The notes under the pieces: generated by a model
Databases searched by the model: none
The model's input: only the letters and a program-made list of their open reading frames with translations
Told to the model about the DNA's origin: nothing
Translations under genes and position numbers: made by a program
In this document: in pieces, positions 8,287-17,253 of the stretch
Layout of the letters: each line of letters starts with the position of its first letter
How positions within the stretch are numbered: the first letter of the stretch is position 1
DNA from: Rhodocyclaceae bacterium
GTDB taxonomy: Bacteria > Pseudomonadota > Gammaproteobacteria > Burkholderiales > Rhodocyclaceae
Reading direction: 5' to 3'
NCBI GenBank assembly: GCA_030824275.1
Contig: JAVBXY010000036.1
Coordinates: forward strand, 124,001 to 188,000
DNA length: 64,000 nucleotides

Positions 8287-10194
8287 TCACCCGAGCCGGG
8301 CTTCGAGTTCCTCCCAACGCGCCAATGCCGCATCGATTCCGGCGTCCACCTCGGCCAGGCGTGTCTGCACTTCCCGCGCGATATCCGCCGCCACCTGATA
8401 GAAGGATGGATCGGCGAGCCGCGCCTGCAAGGCCGCCTGCTCGGCCTCCAGCGTGGCGATACGGTCGGGAAGTTGTTCGAGTTCCTTCTGTTCCTTGAAA
8501 TTCAACTTTTTGGGCTTGACGGTATCCTTCGCCGCCGTACCGCCAGCGCCGACTTTTTGCGCCGGCGGCGTCACCGCCACGACTTGCGCCACCGGCCGCT
8601 GGCGCAGCCAGTCGCTGTAGCCGCCGACGTATTCCTTCCAGCGGCCATCGCCCTCGCTGGCGATGTTCTGCGTCACCACGTTATCGAGGAAGGCGCGGTC
8701 GTGGCTGACGAGGAAGACCGTGCCGCTGTATTCCTGCAACAGGGCTTCGAGCAGTTCCAGGGTTTCGATATCGAGGTCGTTGGTCGGTTCGTCGAGCACC
8801 AGTACGTTGGCCGGGCGCGCGAACAAGCGGGCCAGCAGCAGGCGGTTCTTCTCGCCGCCGGAAAGCGACTTCACCGGCGAGCGGGCGCGGGCCGGAGCGA
8901 AGAGAAAGTCTTCGAGATAGCCGATGACATGCTTCTTGACGCCGCCGATCTCGACGTAGTCCGAGCCGGGACTGATGACGTCGGCCAGCATCGCTTCCGG
9001 ATCGAGCTGGCTGCGAAACTGGTCGAAGTAGGCCACTTCGATGCGGCTGCCGCGTCGCACCGTGCCGGAGTTCGGCTCCAGTTCGCCAAGGATCATGCGC
9101 AGCAGTGTGGTCTTGCCGCAGCCGTTGGGGCCAATCAGCGCAATCTTGTCGCCGCGCAGGATGCGGCAGGAAAAATCGCGCACCACCGTGCGCTCGCCCG
9201 CAGTGGACATGAAGGCCTTGCTGACGCCCTCCAGTTCCGCCACCAGCTTGCCCGATTCGTCGCCGCGCACCAGTTGAAACTCGACCTTGCCCTGTTGATC
9301 GCGCCGCACGGCACGCTGGCTGCGCAAGACTTCCAGGCGCTTGATGCGGCCGACGGCGCGGGTGCGGCGGGCTTCGACACCTTTGCGTATCCAGACTTCC
9401 TCCTGCGCCAGCAGCTTGTCGGCACGGGCGTTGGCCAGCGCCTCCTCGTTGAGCATGTATTCCTTGCGCGTCTGGTATTCGGCAAAGCTGCCGGGGAAGC
9501 TGGTCAGCGTGCCACGATCCAGTTCGACAATTCGAGTCGCCACGCTATCGAGAAAGGCCCGGTCGTGGGTGATGACGACCACGGCGCCGCGATAGTCGCG
9601 CAGCAATTCCTCCAGCCAGAGAATGCCATCCACATCAAGGTGGTTGGTCGGCTCGTCGAGCAACAGTAGTTCCGGCGCCGCCACCAGGGCGCGCGCCAGA
9701 GCAACGCGCTTCTTGCCACCGCCGGAGAGGCTGGCTACCAGCGCTTCGCCATCAAGGGCAAGGCGCGAGATGGCCTGTTCGACGCGGGTATTGAGCTGCC
9801 AGCCGTCGCTGGCCTCCAGTTTTTCCTGCAAGTCGTGCAGGCGGTCCAGTGCCGCCGTGTCGCCAGCGCCGACTTTTTGGGTCGTCTCGTGATAGTCCGC
9901 CAACAGGCCCGCCACCGGGCCGAGGCCGGCTGCGACGGCATCGAATATCGTGGCATCCGGCTCGAACTCCGGCTCCTGCGCGACATAGGCCACGCCCAGG
10001 CCCGGCTGGCGCCAGAACTCGCCGTCATCCAGCGGGGCCAGGCCTGCCATCGCCTTCAGCAGGCTGGACTTGCCGCTGCCATTGCGGCCGATCAGGCCGA
10101 CCCGCTCACCAACGTCGATCTGGAAGGCGGCGTGATCGAGAAGGGCCACATGGCCAAAGGCGAGACAAGCACGTTCAATAGTAAGCAGGGGCAC
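8287..10194 (-). CDS. uup: ABC-F ATPase Uup
   Basis: A 635-residue ABC-F protein with two ATPase domains: Walker A GRNGSGKSS and GPNGCGKTT, signatures SLSGGGKKR (an LSGGG variant) and SLSGGEKNR, Walker [12 protein letters not shown] and LVLDEPTNDLD. The extra C-terminal coiled coil (LEQLPDRIATLEAEQAALQA) is diagnostic of Uup rather than EttA. Uup binds DNA and ribosomes and affects precise excision of transposons and ribosome function. Two copies of the dispersed repeat are translated in it, KVGAGDTAA at about residue 110 and KVGAGGTAA at about residue 550, both in the same reading frame and in the two least conserved regions of the protein. Confidence 0.94.
   Translation of the reverse strand: MPLLTIERACLAFGHVALLDHAAFQIDVGERVGLIGRNGSGKSSLLKAMAGLAPLDDGEFWRQPGLGVAYVAQEPEFEPDATIFDAVAAGLGPVAGLLADYHETTQKVGAGDTAALDRLHDLQEKLEASDGWQLNTRVEQAISRLALDGEALVASLSGGGKKRVALARALVAAPELLLLDEPTNHLDVDGILWLEELLRDYRGAVVVITHDRAFLDSVATRIVELDRGTLTSFPGSFAEYQTRKEYMLNEEALANARADKLLAQEEVWIRKGVEARRTRAVGRIKRLEVLRSQRAVRRDQQGKVEFQLVRGDESGKLVAELEGVSKAFMSTAGERTVVRDFSCRILRGDKIALIGPNGCGKTTLLRMILGELEPNSGTVRRGSRIEVAYFDQFRSQLDPEAMLADVISPGSDYVEIGGVKKHVIGYLEDFLFAPARARSPVKSLSGGEKNRLLLARLFARPANVLVLDEPTNDLDIETLELLEALLQEYSGTVFLVSHDRAFLDNVVTQNIASEGDGRWKEYVGGYSDWLRQRPVAQVVAVTPPAQKVGAGGTAAKDTVKPKKLNFKEQKELEQLPDRIATLEAEQAALQARLADPSFYQVAADIAREVQTRLAEVDAGIDAALARWEELEARLG
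8534..8558 (+). repeat. Dispersed 24-bp repeat, copy 3 (inside uup)
   Basis: Reads GCCGTACCGCCAGCGCCGAC followed by TTTTT. It lies in the linker before the C-terminal coiled coil of Uup and is translated antisense as KVGAGGTA. Confidence 0.88.
9854..9878 (+). repeat. Dispersed 24-bp repeat, copy 4 (inside uup)
   Basis: Reads GCCGTGTCGCCAGCGCCGAC followed by TTTTT. It lies in the variable helical region of the first ATPase domain and is translated antisense as KVGAGDTA. Confidence 0.88.
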
Positions 10195-10251
10195 GGGAAC
10201 TCAAGGCGAGGAAGGGTGCGCGATTATAGGCGAGCACCCGCATGGCCAGAA

Positions 10252-10749
10252 TTACACCGCTGCGACGAAACGCTCAGCCTTCGCACCGCATACCGGACAG
10301 GAACTCTCCGGCTTGCCCATTTCGATATAACCGCAAACGGGGCACAGATAGAAATCCGCCGTCAAATCCTTGCCCTGCTTCACCGCCTCCAGCGCCAGTG
10401 CATAGAGCTTGGCGTGGACTTCCTCGGCGGCCACAGCAAAGGCAAACATGCGCTTGGCCTTGTGTCCCTCCGCCACTGCCTGTGCAAGCATCGGCGGGTA
10501 CATGTCCTTGAACTCGTGGGTTTCGCCGCTGATGGCGGCCTCAAGATTGTCCGCCGTGGAGCCCACCCCCTCAAGCGCCAGCAGATGGCCTTCGGCGTGA
10601 ATACGCTCGGCTTCCGCCGTCAGTCGAAACAGGCGCGCAATGGCAACGAACCCATCCTGCTCCGCCCGCTTGGCGAAGGCACGGTACTTCTGGTTGGCCT
10701 GGCTTTCACCAGCGAAGGCTTCCTTGAGATTTTCAATTGTTGTCGTCAT
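10252..10749 (-). CDS. Rubrerythrin
   Basis: A 165-residue rubrerythrin. The N-terminal ferritin-like diiron domain has EAFAGESQANQKY, EAERIHAEGH and AAEEVHAKLY, giving the expected ExxH-type ligands. The C-terminal rubredoxin-like part has CPVCGY … CPVCGA, four cysteines for one iron. The protein reduces peroxide in the cytoplasm. The ATG at 10749 is preferred because the family starts MTTTxENL; the upstream in-frame extension is not conserved. It is the first gene of the minus-strand run leading into uup, with a 57-base gap. Confidence 0.95.
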   Translation of the reverse strand: MTTTIENLKEAFAGESQANQKYRAFAKRAEQDGFVAIARLFRLTAEAERIHAEGHLLALEGVGSTADNLEAAISGETHEFKDMYPPMLAQAVAEGHKAKRMFAFAVAAEEVHAKLYALALEAVKQGKDLTADFYLCPVCGYIEMGKPESSCPVCGAKAERFVAAV

Positions 10750-10953
10750 TGCACAGTCCCTCATTTTTGAGCAGCAGGTTCGTACGGCAGGCAAATGCGC
10801 CCTCGATCAACGGAGGACACCAAATCGATCATAGAGCAAACCCTGAGGAAGAACGAAACCATATCCAGCACGCCACGAAGCCGCTCTCGCCCTTGGCACA
10901 AACCCTTGCAGGAACAGGGATCGCGAGGCCTTGTGGCATAATCCGCGCCTTGC

Positions 10954-11029
10954 GCCCTCGTAGCTCAGTGGATAGAGCGACCGCCTCCTAAGCGGTAGGT
11001 CACAGGTTCGATTCCCGTCGAGGGCGCCA
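10954..11029 (+). tRNA. tRNA-Arg (anticodon CCT)
   Basis: A 76-base cloverleaf with CCA encoded. Acceptor GCCCTCG pairs with CGAGGGC, discriminator G; D stem GCTC/GAGC; anticodon stem ACCGC/GCGGT with loop CTCCTAA, so the anticodon is CCT; T arm contains GGTTCGATTCC. It reads the rare AGG codon. The coiled-coil gene begins within 40 bases downstream. Confidence 0.97.
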
Positions 11030-11068
11030 ATGCCAGGGACATCACGGAGACACGGTATCCACAGCGTC

Positions 11069-11734
11069 ATGACGGTAGCCCCCACGCCCACCATCGAAGA
11101 CGAACTCGCGCTCGCCCAGGCCGAAGCCCGTGACATGAAGCGCACGGTGATCGCCCTGCGCACCGAGCTGGAATCCGCCCACGCAGAAATCCACGCCACG
11201 ACCCTGCGCATCACCCAGGCCAATGCGGCCGAAATTTCGCAACTGAAAACCACCGTCGGTGCCCTGCGCGAGGAACTGGAGCACGCCCGCGTCGAACGCG
11301 AAAAGGCCGTGCAACAGGAGCGGGTGGCCGCCCAGCACGAAGCGCAGATGCTGCGCGCGACCGCCGCCGCGCTGCGCGACGAACTCGAAAAGTCGCGTAC
11401 CGAACGCGAGCATGCCGTGCAGCAGGAACGCGTCGCCGGCCACAACGAGATGCAGCAGTTGAAGGCCACCATCGGCGGCCTGCGCGACGAACTCGAACGC
11501 ACCCGCGCCGATACCGACAATGCCGTGCGCGCGGCGGTGGTCAGCGCCCAGGGCGAAATCGCCCAGTTGCGCAGCACGGTGACCGGGCTGCGCGAATCGC
11601 TGGAACTGGCGCATATCGACAAGGAAAACTCGGTGAACCGGGAGCACACGATCTTCGCCGACGAAGCAGCTCAATTGCGTAATACCATTCAGGCTCTGCG
11701 CGATCAGATCGAAACCTTGCGTCAAAGCCACTAG
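11069..11734 (+). CDS. Coiled-coil protein of unknown function
   Basis: A 221-residue protein that is almost entirely predicted coiled coil. Three tandem repeats of about 35 residues share the pattern QLKxTxxxLRxELExxRxER followed by AVQQERVAxxxE. Such proteins usually act as scaffolds or tethers. It ends 6 bases before the nucleotide cyclase gene and is probably co-transcribed with it, so it may be a partner or regulator of that enzyme (inference). An in-frame ATG at 11030 abuts the tRNA CCA end directly; the ATG at 11069 is preferred since it leaves the tRNA processing end free, although its ribosome binding site is weak. Confidence 0.75.
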   Translation: MTVAPTPTIEDELALAQAEARDMKRTVIALRTELESAHAEIHATTLRITQANAAEISQLKTTVGALREELEHARVEREKAVQQERVAAQHEAQMLRATAAALRDELEKSRTEREHAVQQERVAGHNEMQQLKATIGGLRDELERTRADTDNAVRAAVVSAQGEIAQLRSTVTGLRESLELAHIDKENSVNREHTIFADEAAQLRNTIQALRDQIETLRQSH

Positions 11735-11740
11735 GACACC

Positions 11741-14047
11741 ATGGACCAGCCCGCCACGCCCGTCACTCCACCCGCCAGGAAGAAGGCCGCCACCGAGCGC
11801 GACACCGACAGTCGTCGCCGCCTGCGCCACGTCGAGCTGCTGCTCGAAGTCACGCGCCGCATGGCCAGCTACGGCACGCTGGACGAGGTGCTGCAAGCCC
11901 TGGTGGAAATGACGACGACGGAACTCAACGCCGAGCGCGGCTCCCTCTTCCTCAACGACCCGGACACCAACGAGCTGTATTCGCGTGTGGCCCAGGGCAA
12001 CATCCAGCGCGAGATCCGCATCCTCAACACCAGCGGCGTGGCCGGCTACGTCTATACCGCCGGCGAGGCGCTGATCATCCACGACGCCTACGCCGACGAC
12101 CGCTTCAACCGGTCCATCGACGAGCAGACAGGATTCACCACGCGCAACATTCTTTGCGTGCCGATCAAGACGGTGAAGGGTGAAGTCATCGGCGTGGCGC
12201 AGACGCTGAACAAGCGCAACGGCAAGTTCACCAAGCACGATCTCAATCTGCTCGAAGCCATGACCAGCCAGGGCACGCTGGCCCTGCAAAGCGCCCAGTT
12301 CATCGAGCGCATGCAGGCCATCCGCCGCCAGGAGATGGAGTTCATCGACGTCGTCTCCGAGGTCACCGCCGACATCAAGCTCGGCTCCCTGTTGCAGAAG
12401 GTCATGGGCGAAGCGACGCGCCTGCTCAACGCCGAACGCTCGACGCTCTTCCTCAACGATGAGAAGACCAACGAGCTGTGGTCAGAAGTCGGCCAGGGCC
12501 TGGAGTCGGTGCAGATCCGCCTGCCCAACCACCTGGGTATCGCCGGCGCGGTGTTCACCCAGGGCAAGGCGATCAACATCCCCTACGCCTACGCCGACCT
12601 GCGCTTCAATCCGGCCTTCGACAAGAAGACCGGCTACTTCACGCGCTCCATCCTCTGCGTGCCCATCGTGAACAAGCACGGCAAGGTGATCGGCGTGACG
12701 CAGGTGCTGAACAAGCGCGGCGGCCCCTTCACCAGCGAAGACGAATCGCGGCTGCGGGCCTTTACGGCGCAAATTTCCATCGCCCTCGAAAACGCCAAGC
12801 TCTTCGCCGACGTGCAGAACATGAAGAACTACAACGAGGCGATGCTGGAGTCGATGTCGAACGCGGTGATTACTCTCGACGAAGCGGAGAAGATCGCCAC
12901 CTGCAATGCCGCCGGCCTGCGCATATTCAAGGTGCATCCGCAACAGATCATGCACAAGCCCGCCGCCGAGTTCTTCGCCGGCAGCAATGTCTGGGTGCTG
13001 GAAAAGCTCAAGCGCGTCTCCGAAACGCAGACCTCGGAAATGATCATGGAAGCCGAACTGGTCGTCGGCGAGGACAAGCTGTCGGTGAACCTCACCGCCC
13101 TGCCCCTGCTCTCCATGGAAAAAAAGCGCATCGGCTCGATGCTGATGCTGGAAGACATCTCCAACGAAAAACGCCTCAAATCCACCATGTCGCGCTACAT
13201 GGACCCGGGCATCGCCGACCAGATGCTGGCCTCCGGCGCCGAGAGTCTGGGCGGCAAGAGCGTGGTGGCGACGGTGCTGTTCTCGGACGTGCGCAGCTTC
13301 ACCACGATTACCGAGCAGCTCGGCGCACAGGGTACGGTGGCCCTGCTCAACGAATACTTCACGCTGATGGTCGATTGCATCCAGCGCGAGGAAGGCATGC
13401 TGGACAAGTTCATCGGCGACGCCATCATGGCGGCTTTCGGCATCCCCGTCGGCCACGAGGACGATGCCGACCGTGCGGTACGCACCGCCATCGCCATGAT
13501 CCGCGAGCTGTGGGCCTGGAACAAGGGTCGTATCAATGAAGGCAAGATGGCCGTGGATATTGGCATCGGCCTGAATACCGACAACGTGGTGTCCGGCAAC
13601 ATCGGCTCGAAGAAGCGCATGGACTACACCATCATCGGCGATGGCGTGAACCTCGCCGCGCGGCTGGAGTCCGCCTGCAAGCAGTATGGCGCCCACATCC
13701 TGATCAGCGAGTTCACCTACAAGCTGCTCAAGAGCACCTACTACACCCGCGAACTGGACCTCGTCGTGGTCAAGGGCAAGACCAAGCCGGTGGCGATCTA
13801 CGAAGTCATGGATTACCACACGGACGAGAGCTATCCGCAGATGCTCGATGCGCTACGCCATTTCAAGACCGGTCTGGCCAAGTTCCGTCAGCAGAAGTGG
13901 GACGATGCCGAAGCGGAATTCAAGGAAGTGCTGGCGCTCAACGATCACGACAAGGCGGCGGCCATGTACATCAAGCGCTGCGAGCATTTCCGTGCCGATC
14001 CTCCGGGAGCGGAGTGGGACGGAGTGTGGGTAATGGAAGAGAAGTAA
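11741..14047 (+). CDS. GAF-GAF-PAS class III nucleotide cyclase
   Basis: A 768-residue soluble cyclase. Two GAF domains lie at about residues 30-185 and 210-355, near-duplicates of each other (both contain NAERGSLFLND/NAERSTLFLND and FTTRNILCVPI/FTRSILCVPI), then a PAS domain (~365-480) and a class III adenylyl/guanylyl cyclase domain (~500-690). Catalytic residues are visible: metal-binding Asp in LFSDVRSFT and DKFIGDAIMAAFG, Lys in GSKKRMDYT with Asp for adenine selection, and Asn and Arg in GVNLAARLES. This suggests cAMP synthesis. A TPR-like tail (GLAKFRQQKWDDAEAEFKEV) ends the protein. GAF domains may bind cyclic nucleotides, giving feedback. Confidence 0.93.
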   Translation: MDQPATPVTPPARKKAATERDTDSRRRLRHVELLLEVTRRMASYGTLDEVLQALVEMTTTELNAERGSLFLNDPDTNELYSRVAQGNIQREIRILNTSGVAGYVYTAGEALIIHDAYADDRFNRSIDEQTGFTTRNILCVPIKTVKGEVIGVAQTLNKRNGKFTKHDLNLLEAMTSQGTLALQSAQFIERMQAIRRQEMEFIDVVSEVTADIKLGSLLQKVMGEATRLLNAERSTLFLNDEKTNELWSEVGQGLESVQIRLPNHLGIAGAVFTQGKAINIPYAYADLRFNPAFDKKTGYFTRSILCVPIVNKHGKVIGVTQVLNKRGGPFTSEDESRLRAFTAQISIALENAKLFADVQNMKNYNEAMLESMSNAVITLDEAEKIATCNAAGLRIFKVHPQQIMHKPAAEFFAGSNVWVLEKLKRVSETQTSEMIMEAELVVGEDKLSVNLTALPLLSMEKKRIGSMLMLEDISNEKRLKSTMSRYMDPGIADQMLASGAESLGGKSVVATVLFSDVRSFTTITEQLGAQGTVALLNEYFTLMVDCIQREEGMLDKFIGDAIMAAFGIPVGHEDDADRAVRTAIAMIRELWAWNKGRINEGKMAVDIGIGLNTDNVVSGNIGSKKRMDYTIIGDGVNLAARLESACKQYGAHILISEFTYKLLKSTYYTRELDLVVVKGKTKPVAIYEVMDYHTDESYPQMLDALRHFKTGLAKFRQQKWDDAEAEFKEVLALNDHDKAAAMYIKRCEHFRADPPGAEWDGVWVMEEK

Positions 14048-14065
14048 GCCGGACGGCTGAAATTC

Positions 14066-14090
14066 GCCGTATCGCCAGCGCCGACTTTTT
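14066..14090 (+). repeat. Dispersed 24-bp repeat, copy 5
   Basis: Reads GCCGTATCGCCAGCGCCGAC then TTTTT, between the convergent cyclase and sspB genes. The next bases (CAGCGCT) can pair with AGCGC of the repeat to form a small hairpin. Confidence 0.88.
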
Positions 14091-14109
14091 CAGCGCTTGA
14101 TATCGACTC

Positions 14110-14532
14110 TTACTTGACGCGGGTAAGCACCGGGCGGCCCGGCTTGGGCGGCGTCTTGGCGTCGTCGGACTCGGCGGCTAAGGGAACCGCGCCGGGCATC
14201 TCGCCGGCAGATGCTTCCGCCGTCGCTTCCGTCACCTCGAAAGCCATGCCCTCGCCGTTGTCCCGTGCGTAGATGGCGGCGACCCGGTTGATCGGCACGA
14301 CCACAGGGAAGGCCTTGCCGTTGAAGCGAGCCTGAAAGGTGATTTCCTCATTGCCCATCATCAACTGATGGGTCGCCTCGATGCCTACATTGAGGACAAT
14401 CTCGCCATCCTTGACGAACTCGCGGGGCACACGAGTGGTGGCATCGACCTTTACCGACAGGTAGGGCGTGAAGCCCTGATCCGCGCACCATTCATGAATG
14501 GCGCGGATCAGGTAGGGCTTGGTGGACTGCAT
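14110..14532 (-). CDS. sspB: ClpXP protease specificity-enhancing factor SspB
   Basis: A 140-residue SspB. The folded domain begins STKPYLIRAIHEWC and carries VPREFVKDGEIVLNV and FQARFNGKAFPVVVPI, which form the ssrA-peptide binding barrel. The flexible tail ends in KPGRPVLTRVK, the short basic/hydrophobic motif by which SspB docks on the ClpX N-domain. It delivers ssrA-tagged proteins from stalled ribosomes to ClpXP. The ATG at 14532 is chosen over an upstream one because homologues start MxSTKPYL. It follows sspA by 36 bases in the usual proteobacterial operon. Confidence 0.95.
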   Translation of the reverse strand: MQSTKPYLIRAIHEWCADQGFTPYLSVKVDATTRVPREFVKDGEIVLNVGIEATHQLMMGNEEITFQARFNGKAFPVVVPINRVAAIYARDNGEGMAFEVTEATAEASAGEMPGAVPLAAESDDAKTPPKPGRPVLTRVK

Positions 14533-14568
14533 GGAATGGCTGCCTGCCGGAAGCAGGCAATGCACCGC

Positions 14569-15165
14569 TCAGCGGCGCATCACCTTTTCCGACGGCGTCA
14601 GCGCGTCGATGAAGCCCTGACGCGAGAAGATGCGCTCGGCAAACTTCATCAACGGCGCGGCGGTCTTCGGCAACTCGATGCCGTAGTTGTCAAGACGCCA
14701 CAGCAGCGGCGCGATGGCCACGTCAAGCATGGAAAAGTCGTCGCCAAGCAGGAACTTCTGCTTGTTGAACATCGGCGCCAACTCGACCAGACGGTCGCGG
14801 ATGTGGGCCCGCGACTTGTCGGCCGACTTGAGGTTTTTCTCCAGCGAGTCGATGTGGCTGAACAGCTCGTGCTCCATCGTGAACAGCAACTGGCGCGCCT
14901 TGGCCCGCGTCTGCGGATCCGGCGGCATCAGTTGCGGATGCGGAAAGCGCTCGTCGATGTACTCGTTGATGATGTTCGACTCATAAAGCACCAGATCGCG
15001 ATCCACCAGCACCGGCACCCGGTTGTACGGGTTGATGACGGCGATGTCTTCCGGCTTGTTGAACAGGTCGACGTCGATTACCTGGAAGTCCATCTGCTTC
15101 TCGTACAGGACGATACGGCAGCGATGGCTGAACGGGCACGTTGTGCCCGAGTACAGATTCATCAT
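14569..15165 (-). CDS. sspA: Stringent starvation protein A
   Basis: A 198-residue glutathione-S-transferase-fold protein that binds RNA polymerase. It begins MMNLYSGTTCPFSHRCRIVL, as betaproteobacterial SspA does, with the NPYNRVPVLVDRD and YESNIINEYIDERFPHP motifs of the N-terminal thioredoxin-like domain. The family has lost glutathione binding and acts as a transcription factor in acid and starvation responses. A longer reading to 15252 would add ~29 non-conserved residues. It lies between petC and sspB on the same strand. Confidence 0.94.
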   Translation of the reverse strand: MMNLYSGTTCPFSHRCRIVLYEKQMDFQVIDVDLFNKPEDIAVINPYNRVPVLVDRDLVLYESNIINEYIDERFPHPQLMPPDPQTRAKARQLLFTMEHELFSHIDSLEKNLKSADKSRAHIRDRLVELAPMFNKQKFLLGDDFSMLDVAIAPLLWRLDNYGIELPKTAAPLMKFAERIFSRQGFIDALTPSEKVMRR

Positions 15166-15264
15166 GGCACTGGTGCCCCAGGAATAGTCGGCATCACGCA
15201 CCACTTTGCGGACCGGCGGCGCGCTCATTTCTCGATGCCCCATAGTTGTCATTGGCCTAATTGA

Positions 15265-15975
15265 TTAATGAATGTCTTTCCAGTACTCGCGTTTCAGCGC
15301 GTAGGCAAAGACGAAGAAAACAGCCAGGAAAATCAGCACGATGACGCCGAGTTGCTTGCGGAACTCGGCCACCGGCTCACCCATGTACTTGAGGTAGCCC
15401 ACCAGATCACCGACCATTGCGTCGAACTCTTCCGGCTTCAAGGTGCCAGGCTTGACCAGCTTGAGCTTGTGATCCGCGCCCATGACCTGATCACCCTGCA
15501 ATTCCCACAGTACGTGCGGCATGCCGACGTTTGCAAACACCACGTTGTTCCAGCCGGACGGACGTTCCTCGTCGCGGTAGAAGCTGCGCAGGTAGGTGTA
15601 GAGCCAGTCAGCGCCACTGCCAAACTCGGACGCGCGGGCACGGGCGATGACGGTGAGATCGGGCGGCGCGGCGCCGAACCAGGTCTTGGCATCGGCGCGC
15701 TGCATCGCAATCTTCATCGGCTCGCCGACCTTATCGGCCGTGAACAGAAGGTTGTCCTTGACCTGCGCGTCGGTGAGACCGATATCCTTCAGGCGGTTGT
15801 AGCGCATGTAGGACGCCGAATGGCAGTTCAGGCAGTAGTTGACGAAGACCTTGGCGCCGTTTTGCAGGGCGGCCTGATCGTTGGACTTATCCGGAGCCTT
15901 GTCCAGATGCAGTTCTGCACCTGCTGCAAACGCCAGAACCGGCGCGAACAGGATTGCGGTAAGGAATTTCTTCAT
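15265..15975 (-). CDS. petC: Cytochrome c1 subunit of the bc1 complex
   Basis: A 236-residue protein with a signal peptide (MKKFLTAILFAPVLAFAAG), a single haem c site CLNCH with the downstream YMRYNRL motif, and a C-terminal anchor (GVIVLIFLAVFFVFAYALKR). The axial Met is likely in NVGMPHVLW. It accepts electrons from the Rieske centre and passes them to soluble cytochrome c on the periplasmic face. Its ATG overlaps the petB stop by four bases. Confidence 0.97.
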   Translation of the reverse strand: MKKFLTAILFAPVLAFAAGAELHLDKAPDKSNDQAALQNGAKVFVNYCLNCHSASYMRYNRLKDIGLTDAQVKDNLLFTADKVGEPMKIAMQRADAKTWFGAAPPDLTVIARARASEFGSGADWLYTYLRSFYRDEERPSGWNNVVFANVGMPHVLWELQGDQVMGADHKLKLVKPGTLKPEEFDAMVGDLVGYLKYMGEPVAEFRKQLGVIVLIFLAVFFVFAYALKREYWKDIH

Positions 15976-17249
15976 TTCGTGGTCACCCTATCCGGTTCCG
16001 GTTGGCACTTGTCGAGGCTGCTGTAGATCGGCATCAGGAGAAAGAATCCGAAGTAGATGACCGAGCAGATTTGCGACACCAGCGTACGCGCCGGCGTCGG
16101 CGCCAGAACGCCGAGGTAGCCAAGGATGAAGAAGGAAACGAGGAAAGCCGCGAGGAAACCCTTGAACAGCGGACCGCGATAGCGGATCGACTTGACCGGG
16201 CTGCGATCCAGCCAGGGCAGGAAGGCGATGATCAGGGTCGATGCGCCCATGGCCACGACACCCCAGAACTTCGCGTCGATGCCGAACAGCGGATAGGTCA
16301 CCGCACGCAGGATCGAGTAGTAGGGCGTGAAGTACCACACCGGGGCGATATGGAGCGGCGTTTGCAGCGGATCGGCCGGGAAGAAGTTGTTGTACTCGAG
16401 GAAGTAACCACCGAACTCGGGCATGAAGAACACAATCACCGAGAACGCCATCAGGAAGACGATGACGCCGACGATGTCCTTCAGCGTGTAGTACGGATGG
16501 AAGGGAATGCCGTCGAGCGGGATGCCGTTGGCGTCCTTCTTCTTCTTGATCTCGACACCGTCCGGGTTGTTGGAGCCGACTTCGTGCAGCGCGAGGATGT
16601 GCGCGGCGACGAGGCCCAGCAGCACCAGAGGCACGGCGATGACGTGGAAGGAGAAGAAGCGGTTCAGGGTCGAGTCGCCGACGACGAAATCGCCGCGCAG
16701 CCAGATCGACAGGTCGGGTCCGATCAGCGGGATCGCCGAGAACAGGTTCACGATCACCTGCGCACCCCAGAAGGACATCTGGCCCCACGGCAGCAGGTAG
16801 CCGAAGAAGGCCTCGGCCATCAGGCACAGGAAAATCAGCATGCCGAAGATCCAGATCAGCTCACGGGGCTTGCGGTAGGAACCGTAGAGCAGGCCGCGGA
16901 ACATGTGCATGTACACGACGACGAAGAAGGCGGAAGCGCCGGTCGAGTGCATGTAGCGGATCAGCCAGCCCCAGGGCACGTCGCGCATGATGTACTCGAC
17001 GCTGGCGAAGGCCACCGGCACGCCGGAGGCGTTCAGCGAGGCATCGGGCTTGAAGTGCATCACGAGGAAGATGCCGGTGACGATCTGGATGACCAGAACC
17101 AGCAGGGCGAGGGAACCGAAGAAGTACCAGAAGTTGAAGTTCTTCGGGGCGTAGTACTCGGAGAGGTGGGCCTTCCAGTTGGCGGTCAGCGGGAAGCGCT
17201 CGTCCACCCAGTCCAGCGTACCTTTCAGCAGGGCATTCACTTTGCTCAT
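15972..17249 (-). CDS. petB: Cytochrome b subunit of the bc1 complex
   Basis: A 425-residue membrane protein with the eight-helix cytochrome b plan. Haem-ligating His pairs are seen in RYMHSTGASAFF … YMHMFRGLLYGSYRKPRE and FFSFHVIAVPLVLLGLVAAH. The quinol-oxidation (Qo) motif is PVWY (in HIAPVWYFTPYYSILRA) rather than the common PEWY. The enzyme oxidises quinol and, with petA and petC, pumps protons by the Q cycle. It lies 4 bases downstream of petA. Confidence 0.97.
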   Translation of the reverse strand: MSKVNALLKGTLDWVDERFPLTANWKAHLSEYYAPKNFNFWYFFGSLALLVLVIQIVTGIFLVMHFKPDASLNASGVPVAFASVEYIMRDVPWGWLIRYMHSTGASAFFVVVYMHMFRGLLYGSYRKPRELIWIFGMLIFLCLMAEAFFGYLLPWGQMSFWGAQVIVNLFSAIPLIGPDLSIWLRGDFVVGDSTLNRFFSFHVIAVPLVLLGLVAAHILALHEVGSNNPDGVEIKKKKDANGIPLDGIPFHPYYTLKDIVGVIVFLMAFSVIVFFMPEFGGYFLEYNNFFPADPLQTPLHIAPVWYFTPYYSILRAVTYPLFGIDAKFWGVVAMGASTLIIAFLPWLDRSPVKSIRYRGPLFKGFLAAFLVSFFILGYLGVLAPTPARTLVSQICSVIYFGFFLLMPIYSSLDKCQPEPDRVTTK

Positions 17250-17253
17250 CGCG

